This document shows positions 36,761 through 42,925 of a stretch of DNA of 64,000 nt, in pieces. A program made the position numbers and the translations under genes. Position 1 is the first letter of the stretch, and each line of letters begins with the position of its first letter. Under the pieces are notes generated by a model. The model saw only the letters and a program-made list of their open reading frames with translations. It was not told the DNA's origin and ran no database searches. The stretch comes from Sphingobacterium sp. ML3W (GTDB lineage Bacteria; Bacteroidota; Bacteroidia; Sphingobacteriales; Sphingobacteriaceae), in NCBI RefSeq assembly GCF_000747525.1, contig NZ_CP009278.1, forward strand, positions 3,906,001 to 3,970,000. Reading direction: 5' to 3'.

Positions 36761-37700
36761 TTAAAAGTTTTTTTATTAAGTTTTTGGAATTACAATGTTT
36801 TGCCCATCCGAGGTAACTAGCGATACTGGCTTTTGATTTTTTTGATTTTATTGCTCTGGCGAAAGCTTTTTTAATGATCTTTCTTAAAAGGGTATGTGTA
36901 TGATAATGTTCATACCCTCCAAAGTCAATTCCTAGTGACACTGGGAATGGTCCCCGATTAGGTTTTAAGCTAAGTTTAAGACGTGAGGACAGATAACTTG
37001 ATATTTCTTGATGGACGTAGTGTAAATATGATTTATCAGCATGTAGGATAATCATATCATCCGCATATCTGAAGTAGTAGCGAATACCCAGTACTTCTTT
37101 GATATGGTGATCCATGTATGTCAAATAAAAGTTTGACAGGTATTGGCTGAGATAATTACCGATCGGCAATCCTTCTGAACTATCGATAATACCATCAAGC
37201 AGAGAAAGCATTTCTTTATCTTTTATTTTCTTCCTTAATAAGGATTTTAAGATTTCGTTATCAACAGATGGATAAAATTTGCGTATATCAAGCTGTAAGC
37301 AATATGTTGTATCATTAACATTCTTTAATGCATCACGTAAAGCATAGCTTGCTTTGTGTACACCCCGTCCTTTTATACAACTATATGTATCAGCAGTAAA
37401 CATGCTTACAAAGACAGGCTCCAAAACGTTCATGACAGCATGATGAACAATGCGATCACGATATGGAAGGATAGCAATTTGTCTTTCCTTTCGTTCCTGG
37501 ATAACTCGGTAACGATAAGGTGATGTCTTGTAAGTATTACCAGCAAGCTCTTTATAGAGATCAGCAATGTTTTGATCATAGTTCTTATCGAACTCAATCA
37601 CACCTGTCTGTTTTGCCTTACCACGTCTCGCAATTCTATCAGCAAGTAAAATATTGTCGATACTGAAGACTTGTTCGTATATGTTGTTTATTCTTTTCAT
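36747..37700 (-). CDS. Reverse transcriptase of a diversity-generating retroelement
   Basis: A 317-residue RT with the full palm motif set: LQLDIRKFYPSVD (first metal Asp139), GLPIGNYLSQ at 177-186, and YADD at 212-215. The [IVL]GxxxSQ motif marks DGR reverse transcriptases; group II intron RTs have QGxxxSP. The early segment CIKGRGVHKASYAL also matches DGR RTs. It has no maturase or endonuclease domain. It copies the template repeat RNA and introduces errors at adenines. It lies 120 nt downstream of the template repeat and is preceded by two target genes in the same direction. Confidence 0.96.
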   Translation of the reverse strand: MKRINNIYEQVFSIDNILLADRIARRGKAKQTGVIEFDKNYDQNIADLYKELAGNTYKTSPYRYRVIQERKERQIAILPYRDRIVHHAVMNVLEPVFVSMFTADTYSCIKGRGVHKASYALRDALKNVNDTTYCLQLDIRKFYPSVDNEILKSLLRKKIKDKEMLSLLDGIIDSSEGLPIGNYLSQYLSNFYLTYMDHHIKEVLGIRYYFRYADDMIILHADKSYLHYVHQEISSYLSSRLKLSLKPNRGPFPVSLGIDFGGYEHYHTHTLLRKIIKKAFARAIKSKKSKASIASYLGWAKHCNSKNLIKKLLNEKL

Positions 37701-37778
37701 TTTTTCGCCTTTGCTTTAGAGGTCGTCTTCATCCGTTCAAAGATTACCAACGCCCTGAAAGATTCAGTGTATTTTTCT

Positions 37779-37793
37779 ACCTTACGGTAAGGT
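37779..37793 (-). ncRNA. Hairpin in the spacer between template repeat and RT
   Basis: A perfect 7-bp stem (ACCTTAC with GTAAGGT) around one base, within the 120-nt spacer separating the template repeat from the RT start. In characterised DGRs this spacer RNA is structured and required for cDNA priming. The role here is inferred. Confidence 0.4.
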
Positions 37794-37820
37794 CTGTACT
37801 GTTATTAATTTTATTAGCAT

Positions 37821-37893
37821 GTGGGCACTGACATTCGCGTTGTCGTTGTCGTAGTTGTAGTCGTTGTACGAGAACCCAACAGCCGAACCAGTA
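37821..37893 (-). repeat. DGR template repeat (TR, 73 bp)
   Basis: A 73-bp non-coding repeat between the second target gene and the RT, on the same strand. Read in the target frame it would encode GSAVGFSYNDYNYDNDNANV, with many AAC and AAT codons, the adenine-rich codons favoured by DGR templates. It matches the variable repeat at 38,008-38,080 over 73 bp with 10 differences and that at 38,480-38,548 over 69 bp with 14. Every difference is at a template A. Confidence 0.97.
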
Positions 37894-37914
37894 CAGTACA
37901 CAACCTAAGTTTAT

Positions 37915-38391
37915 TTACTTGCTCTTATTAAGAGCTAATGATCGGTTATAGATATCAATGAACTGTTTACCCATATGTATAGCCTTTTCGGACGTATCCA
38001 CGGATCGGCGGGCACCGACAAACGCGTAGTCGTAGTCGTAGCAGTAGACGATGTACGAGAACCCAACAGCCGAACCAGTATTTCTTTCAAAATATGGATA
38101 GTACCAGCTTTGATCCATTGTTAGTTCTTTACCTTCTCTTAAAGCAAGGGCAATTTCTTCAATTTCCTTTTCCGCTTTTTGAGCATCAGTATCGCGTTCA
38201 GTTTCCCAGTTGAAACGCTCCATTGTTTTACCGTTATAGTCAAGTGCCGCTTGCAGACTATCGATACGCTCTATGATATTTTTGACGAATACCTTTTCGC
38301 CAAATAGATTTTTCAATAGGTTCTTACCTTTTGCGTTTGCTTCATCAAAAGCTTTAACTGCATTTTCTTTTAAAATTGTTAGATTTTCCAT
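37915..38391 (-). CDS. DGR target protein 1 (158 aa)
   Basis: A 158-residue protein, helical in its first 100 residues (VKAFDEANAKGKNLLKNLF, DAQKAEKEIEEIALAL), then WYYPYFERNTGSAVGFSY, where the variable repeat begins. The variable segment encodes GSAVGFSYIVYCYDYDYAFVGAR and is followed by about 30 conserved-looking residues (KAIHMGKQFIDIYNRSLAL). Similar WYPYF-GFSY-GSR-YAGKQFxDIY proteins occur in Bacteroidota phages and mobile elements; their function is unknown. It is paralogous to the 114-aa gene upstream (LxxNGxTxExFNxxT). No signal peptide or membrane segment is seen. Confidence 0.9.
   Translation of the reverse strand: MENLTILKENAVKAFDEANAKGKNLLKNLFGEKVFVKNIIERIDSLQAALDYNGKTMERFNWETERDTDAQKAEKEIEEIALALREGKELTMDQSWYYPYFERNTGSAVGFSYIVYCYDYDYAFVGARRSVDTSEKAIHMGKQFIDIYNRSLALNKSK
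38008..38080 (-). repeat. DGR variable repeat VR1 (73 bp)
   Basis: Located inside target gene 1, in frame. It differs from the template at 10 positions, all template adenines (AAC to ATC, TGC or TAC; GAC to GTC; AAT to TTT; AGT to GGT; CAC to CGC). The invariant 27 bases at the 5' end and the shared GTCGGTGCCCGC at the 3' end bracket the mutated block. The shared 3' block may be the IMH-type initiation site. Confidence 0.97.
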
Positions 38392-38398
38392 GTTTCAA

Positions 38399-38743
38399 TT
38401 AACCGTTAATGTATTCACTGTATTCTTTTGTAAATGTTTTGCCTGCATAGATAGCTCTCTCATGATCTATCATAAGAAGGCGGGCACCGACAAACGCGAA
38501 GACGATGTCGTAGAAGTAGGCGCGGAACGAGAACCCAACAGCCGAACCGTTAGGATTCCAGAAATAAGGCCAATAACCTGAAGTAACATTCTTACCACCA
38601 TTCATCGCCAATACAATAGCTTTTACTTTTTCGTAGCCATAAGTATCTGGTGCCATCTTAACCGTGCGATTATTGAATTGCTCCAATGTTTCTCCGTTAA
38701 ATTCTAGTACTTTTTCGAATGTGTCAATTTGCTTGTAATCCAT
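38399..38743 (-). CDS. DGR target protein 2 (114 aa)
   Basis: A 114-residue paralogue of target 1. It has the same pattern LEFNGETLEQFNNRT, YWPYFWNPNGSAVGFSF, then FVGAR, ERAIYAGKTFTKEY. The variable segment encodes GSAVGFSFRAYFYDIVFAFVGAR, more hydrophobic than in target 1, so the two copies now display different residues at the same sites. It lies 7 bp upstream of target 1 and 13 bp downstream of the GemA-like gene, so it is transcribed with the phage early operon. Confidence 0.9.
   Translation of the reverse strand: MDYKQIDTFEKVLEFNGETLEQFNNRTVKMAPDTYGYEKVKAIVLAMNGGKNVTSGYWPYFWNPNGSAVGFSFRAYFYDIVFAFVGARLLMIDHERAIYAGKTFTKEYSEYING
38480..38548 (-). repeat. DGR variable repeat VR2 (69 bp)
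   Basis: Located inside target gene 2, in frame. It differs from the template at 14 positions, all at template adenines. It shares the 3' block GCGTTTGTCGGTGCCCGC with VR1, which differs from the template at four adenines, so this block is fixed in the recipients. Confidence 0.97.
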
Positions 38744-38756
38744 TTTTAAACCTCCT

Positions 38757-39149
38757 TTAAACTTTATTTAAATAATCTTTGTAAATCTTGTTTTCCATCA
38801 CCCACAAAACTTTGTTAAGGGTGTTAACGTCTAATTGGTTCAACTCAACTCCGTAGTTTTCCTGTGACCAATTATTGAGCCTTCCCACGATCTCAACCGT
38901 GTTATTACCCCAGTTCATTTTTCCTGCTAGAGCAATAAGCTTCTTTCGTTGTTTATCCCCAGGAGCAACAGCATCGGGACGTTTAGTCTGTTGCCATTTT
39001 CGTACATGTATAAATAGTTCATGATACTCACCATCGTTAAGCGAACGAAGGCTATCTGTACGGCCAGAAGTAAATTCGGACACAACTTCTTTATAATCTA
39101 CACCAGCTGCCTTGCAGATGGCAAAAAATTCAGGATAGTTTCTAGCCAT
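38757..39149 (-). CDS. GemA-like phage regulator (Mu gp16, DUF1018)
   Basis: A 130-residue protein with the DUF1018 pattern: GDKQRKKLIALAGKMNWGNNTVEIVGRLNNWSQENYGVELNQLDVNTLNKVLWVMENK. In Mu, GemA (gp16) modulates host DNA supercoiling and early gene expression. It belongs to the early operon, upstream of the DGR targets. Residues 70-125 hold the conserved region. Confidence 0.75.
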   Translation of the reverse strand: MARNYPEFFAICKAAGVDYKEVVSEFTSGRTDSLRSLNDGEYHELFIHVRKWQQTKRPDAVAPGDKQRKKLIALAGKMNWGNNTVEIVGRLNNWSQENYGVELNQLDVNTLNKVLWVMENKIYKDYLNKV

Positions 39150-39150
39150 T

Positions 39151-39372
39151 TTAACAACTTACAATAATGTCACATCTAACTTTTGTAACTCTAAATTTTT
39201 CATATGTAATATCAGGATCAGTACCAGCATCATTTATTCCTTGAATTACTCTATACTCCGCCTCAGCTTTGGTTTTAGCTAAGGCAAGTACTGTCACAAA
39301 CGGCGGACTCATTTTATAACTAGTATTAGCATGTTTAACCCTTACTTTTACTAACCACGCTTGCTGTTTCAT
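39151..39372 (-). CDS. Small phage protein of unknown function
   Basis: A 73-residue protein starting at ATG 39,372, preceded by GGAGG. It has a beta-rich core (AWLVKVRVKHANTSYKM, FVTVLALAKTKAEAEYRVIQ) that resembles small Bacteroidota phage proteins. Its stop is 2 bp before the GemA-like start. The ORF can be extended upstream to a TTG, but the ATG is better placed. Confidence 0.55.
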   Translation of the reverse strand: MKQQAWLVKVRVKHANTSYKMSPPFVTVLALAKTKAEAEYRVIQGINDAGTDPDITYEKFRVTKVRCDIIVSC

Positions 39373-39502
39373 AATTAAACCCTCCAAAAGCTAAGACCAA
39401 CACCCAGTATCATGAACTCGAATCGATTCTTACAAATCGCGAATGCTAATATCGGCATGTATAAAAAGCGATCTGTTTTCCAATAATTTCTAAAGCCTAT
39501 TC

Positions 39503-39736
39503 TCATATCTTTAATAATTGTTTTTTGATTTCTTTATTAAATGCGTCGTGTATTTCAAATCTTTCCCCATCCTTTATCGCAACATCATGTGCCGAAAGCA
39601 CCGTTCGAAATACATTTTGATAAACGCTCATTTCTTTTTCTACAGGCACTCGAATCACCGTATAACCCTTTTTGTGTAGAAATATTTTCTTCTCCTCCAA
39701 GGAGAAGAAAAGCGTTAGTTTATCCTCGTCATACAT
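39503..39736 (-). CDS. Small phage protein of unknown function
   Basis: A 77-residue protein (MYDEDKLTLFFSLEEKKIFLHKKGYTVIRVPVEKEMS) with a charged helical middle and a C-terminus rich in Lys. It overlaps the end of the next gene upstream by 8 bp. About 130 bp of AT-rich sequence without a gene separates it from the small gene downstream. No family recognised. Confidence 0.55.
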   Translation of the reverse strand: MYDEDKLTLFFSLEEKKIFLHKKGYTVIRVPVEKEMSVYQNVFRTVLSAHDVAIKDGERFEIHDAFNKEIKKQLLKI

Positions 39737-40022
39737 GTGGGGGCTCTTTAAGTACTATATCAACTTCATCAGGTGTAGCATCTTTCCAATAGAATTTCCT
39801 TACACCATTCCAGCTCCTGTCCATTTCCCAGTAGAAATATTCAATTTGCAATACATATTGACCATCACGTTTGATCCATTGGTATTCACCTGTTCGAAGA
39901 TGATCTTCATCTTCAATATTCTGTTTGACCTCATTCTTGGTATCTTCAAAATCTCGATAAAAAGCAAATAGCACGACCAGAATTAAAAGGATGATGATAG
40001 GGACATAATCTTGCTCTTGCAT
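39729..40022 (-). CDS. Small membrane protein of the early operon
   Basis: A 97-residue protein with one N-terminal membrane helix (VPIIILLILVVLFAFY, residues 7-22) and a charged cytoplasmic or periplasmic domain (IEYFYWEMDRSWNGVRKFYWKDATPDEVD). It starts 3 bp past the neighbouring gene. Early small membrane proteins in temperate phages often act in exclusion or host takeover, but there is no evidence for a specific role here. Confidence 0.6.
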   Translation of the reverse strand: MQEQDYVPIIILLILVVLFAFYRDFEDTKNEVKQNIEDEDHLRTGEYQWIKRDGQYVLQIEYFYWEMDRSWNGVRKFYWKDATPDEVDIVLKEPPHV

Positions 40023-40025
40023 AAC

Positions 40026-40691
40026 CTACTTCGTTGAGATTGAAAACTCCAATTTAACTTCCTTACCATCGGCATTAATTCGCTTAAACCATCCTTTTAC
40101 AAATGTTGATGTACGAGTCTTGAATTGCGCTTTTACGATGATATCAACACCGTCAGAAAATAACGGCTTATTAATTTTCTCCTTTCTGGAAATCAATTCA
40201 ACAACGCGAGTAGGATTAAGCTCACCCTTTTTATTGGGTTTCATGAAAGTTTCAAGCAGATCCGCCAAAATCTCCCGATTTTCGTCATCAGCTCCCAGCG
40301 TTGTAATAAACTCTCTAATCTTCATGACTCCAGCATTCTCGGTACCATCAAAGCCAATGATTTCGTTATGGCCGATACAAATAGATGCCATGCCGTTTCG
40401 AGCAGAGAATGTATGTGACGACTGCGAGTCCTTGTAATCATAAAGCTCCTTTTTAAGTGCTAAAGCATTTTTAAAAGCATCAAAAGTTTCGTCAACTTTC
40501 AAATTTTGCAGAGTACCAAAATCAGCAAGATCAGGAGCTAAGAATAAAACAGTTTCATCAATCATATCCTTGTAAGCATCGATATCATCCTCTCGCTTTC
40601 TTTTAGCAGCCTTTTCTTCAGCAGCCCATTGGTTCTTAAGTCGTACCTCTTCAGCAGGGCTTAATGTTGTTTTTTCGATTGTATTTTCCAT
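40026..40691 (-). CDS. Mu-like phage early protein, possibly DUF3164
   Basis: A 221-residue soluble protein with a basic helical N-terminus (RLKNQWAAEEKAAKRKREDDIDAYKDMI), a middle segment SARNGMASICIGHNEIIGFDGTENAG, and a C-terminus with DGVDIIVKAQFKTRTSTFVKGWFKR. The last region resembles DUF3164 proteins, early proteins of Mu-type phages thought to bind nucleic acid, but the match is only partial. Its position among early genes supports this. Confidence 0.55.
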   Translation of the reverse strand: MENTIEKTTLSPAEEVRLKNQWAAEEKAAKRKREDDIDAYKDMIDETVLFLAPDLADFGTLQNLKVDETFDAFKNALALKKELYDYKDSQSSHTFSARNGMASICIGHNEIIGFDGTENAGVMKIREFITTLGADDENREILADLLETFMKPNKKGELNPTRVVELISRKEKINKPLFSDGVDIIVKAQFKTRTSTFVKGWFKRINADGKEVKLEFSISTK

Positions 40692-40695
40692 TTTC

Positions 40696-40863
40696 TTAAT
40701 TTTTGATATTTATATTATTATTGATTTGATTTCTTACGTTGTTTTTACAGCCCATACATTTCGCTGGAGTATTGGCAGCCCCAGGATCTAAAATTTCATC
40801 CTTATCACAGGAGCTTAGCAGAACGATTATTGCACTAAGTATTACTAGTATTAATATTTTCAT
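40696..40863 (-). CDS. Small lipoprotein in the phage early operon
   Basis: A 55-residue protein from ATG 40,863 (GTG 40,884 is an alternative). The signal sequence ILVILSAIIVLLSSC ends in the lipobox LSSC, and a short Cys-containing tail (CMGCKNNVRNQI) follows. A phage-encoded lipoprotein expressed early could act in superinfection exclusion, as the T5 Llp protein does; this is inference only. It overlaps the gene upstream by about 29 bp. Confidence 0.55.
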   Translation of the reverse strand: MKILILVILSAIIVLLSSCDKDEILDPGAANTPAKCMGCKNNVRNQINNNINIKN

Positions 40864-41329
40864 GTTTTTTCTTATTTGATTCACGGATTAGTTTAAGCAC
40901 CACATTGTACCCTTTCATAAATGAGTCACAGTTCATCAGTTTTTTACAGGAATTCATCCAAATGTATTCTTGGAAAAGCTGTCCAACATTCCATTCGTTC
41001 GGCTCATAAGATTCCAATACACCTTCTTTGGTTACCCACATAAAAGGTTCGAGCTCATCTTTAGCCAATGGAAGAAAATCATTACTGTTTCGCCAGTTCC
41101 ATTCATTTTTCCAGTATCCAGCCATTAAAGATGAATACCTGACTTCATTCAGCATTTCAACTGGATAACCCGAAAACATGGTGGTTAAGAACAGCTCATA
41201 TTCGTGCAACTGGTGTGTGCAGTACAACTCTTCAGTCATTCCAATATATTGGCACACCTGCTTCATATTACTTTCAGACAACTCACGCACCTGCTGAATA
41301 GCTGATTTTTGTTTTACGATCGTTTTCAT
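40835..41329 (-). CDS. Phage early protein of unknown function
   Basis: A 164-residue protein with aromatic-rich middle (YSSLMAGYWKNEWNWRNSNDFLPLAKDELEPFMWVTKEG) and a helical N-terminus. It follows the second ATPase gene by five bases in the early operon. It may be an adaptor to the replication/transposition ATPases, but I recognise no family. Confidence 0.6.
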   Translation of the reverse strand: MKTIVKQKSAIQQVRELSESNMKQVCQYIGMTEELYCTHQLHEYELFLTTMFSGYPVEMLNEVRYSSLMAGYWKNEWNWRNSNDFLPLAKDELEPFMWVTKEGVLESYEPNEWNVGQLFQEYIWMNSCKKLMNCDSFMKGYNVVLKLIRESNKKKHENINTSNT

Positions 41330-41334
41330 ATTGT

Positions 41335-42006
41335 TTAAGCGTTATTAGATTTTAAATCCAGACCATGGTACAGCTGTGCTTTCATCTCTATTAAATTAAA
41401 CTCTCCGCCTTTCACACGACCCGATACTAAAGCTTTCAAACCTTCAACTAAAAAAATTGCCTTGGCCCAGATCTTTATATTTTTTGCAATCGCGGTATAG
41501 GGTTCGTTTTTAACCATATGTGCTACGTAGATAAATAGTACATTTGGGAACTCTTTACAGAGCTTTTCAGCCATACCTCTTCTCAATTCTGCTAGCATTG
41601 CCGTTACATTGTCCAATACAACTATTTTAGGAGCAGTATGTCTTCTCAGTATGACCTTTAGCGATTTAATAGTCAGATATTCACTGAAGAATAGATTTTT
41701 CTGTGTCGCTTCGATACCAGCTCTTTTCATACTATCTTGAAAGTGTTGCGATAGACCTTCCTCGGCGCTCACGTATAGGACTTTTTTAATATCACTTAGC
41801 GCATTCGCTAGCATAAGAGAGCAAAGCGTCTTACCGTGCTTCTCTTTTCCATATACGAGCCATATTCCAGATGCATCAGGAGTACCTAGCACATCAGCTA
41901 AATTCCCAGTCAGACCAATCAGTTTTTCAGACTTCTTTTCGTAGGCATTTCGAGGGTTCAGTAGCCTGATTTTTGCTTCAGGCATTTCATCTTTATGCTC
42001 TTCCAT
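41335..42006 (-). CDS. P-loop ATPase (RecA-like) of the phage early operon
   Basis: A 223-residue ATPase with Walker A GKEKHGKT at 53-60, a Walker B-like strand APKIVVLDNV near 124-133, and a following His strand FIYVAHMVKNEP that resembles the sensor of RecA/RadA-type ATPases. It lies directly after the MuB-like gene (1 bp apart). Two consecutive ATPases are not the standard Mu arrangement, so this protein may assist in target choice or replication in this phage group. Confidence 0.75.
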   Translation of the reverse strand: MEEHKDEMPEAKIRLLNPRNAYEKKSEKLIGLTGNLADVLGTPDASGIWLVYGKEKHGKTLCSLMLANALSDIKKVLYVSAEEGLSQHFQDSMKRAGIEATQKNLFFSEYLTIKSLKVILRRHTAPKIVVLDNVTAMLAELRRGMAEKLCKEFPNVLFIYVAHMVKNEPYTAIAKNIKIWAKAIFLVEGLKALVSGRVKGGEFNLIEMKAQLYHGLDLKSNNA

Positions 42007-42007
42007 A

Positions 42008-42904
42008 TTAGCTGTGCAGTATTAAAAGAGACTCAGCACGTCTCAGCCCACCAATCTTCTTATTGTCTTCATCCTTCGTAAGACATTTAAGTATGATCTC
42101 TTTTAGCGCAATATTTGGAGCCGCATTTACTTTGAGGACATCTGTAATCAGTTGTTTATAAAAATTCTGCTTTTCTTGCAGATCAGTTGGCACCACCGTA
42201 GTATAGCGCTCTGAAAATCTGGAAAACACTTCGCTGAATCCGACTTTCTTTGAATTGATACCTTTTTTGATTACCTCACGGAGTCCTTCAGCTCCCATCA
42301 GGTACCAGCCACAAGCATTTTCAGTAGCATTCCAATATTCCTTCAGGTCAAGTAAGGCTGGGCGGTCCAGATCACCTGCTTCATCAACGATGATCATAGG
42401 TTGTGGTAATGTTCTCAAGTAATATTTGACATCTTCTTTAACATCATTAATTTTCCCTGTCGCATCGACACCGACAGTTTTTGCAAGTGCACGAGTGAAT
42501 AAATGTTTAGTTTTACACTGGCTAGCATCAATGTAAAAGCAGTTCTTGCGAGTTCTAGCAAGATATTTAGCTGTAAATGTTTTACCGATACCACAGTCAT
42601 CTACAAACATCTTCGATTTACTATGCGCTTGACAGAAATCAATATCCTCCTCGATGATGCAGAAGACTTCAGTCTTAGCAATATTCCATACACGCTGATT
42701 CACCGTGATGTTCAATTGTCGTCCGATGGTCAACCATTGCGCATCACGCAGAATACCCTCAGTCTCCCCGTTACGTATCCTAGAATACACCGACCCATTG
42801 ATACCCCACTGCTTTGCAAATGCAGCATCAGTGCCGCTATAATTAGGTCTCACAGCAAGTAAAGCTGCACTGACATCTGTTTTAAAATTTTTTGGTAGAT
42901 TCAT
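42008..42904 (-). CDS. MuB-like AAA ATPase (transposition target-DNA activator)
   Basis: A 298-residue protein. An N-terminal helix-turn-helix region (residues 25-50, AFAKQWGINGSVYSRIRNGETEG) is followed by an AAA core with Walker A DDCGIGKT at 102-109 and Walker B IIVDEAGDLD at 171-180, as in MuB. MuB binds target DNA in an ATP-dependent filament and stimulates the transposase. It is immediately downstream of the transposase, as in Mu. Confidence 0.88.
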   Translation of the reverse strand: MNLPKNFKTDVSAALLAVRPNYSGTDAAFAKQWGINGSVYSRIRNGETEGILRDAQWLTIGRQLNITVNQRVWNIAKTEVFCIIEEDIDFCQAHSKSKMFVDDCGIGKTFTAKYLARTRKNCFYIDASQCKTKHLFTRALAKTVGVDATGKINDVKEDVKYYLRTLPQPMIIVDEAGDLDRPALLDLKEYWNATENACGWYLMGAEGLREVIKKGINSKKVGFSEVFSRFSERYTTVVPTDLQEKQNFYKQLITDVLKVNAAPNIALKEIILKCLTKDEDNKKIGGLRRAESLLILHS

Positions 42905-42925
42905 TTTATATCTATTATTTATTTC

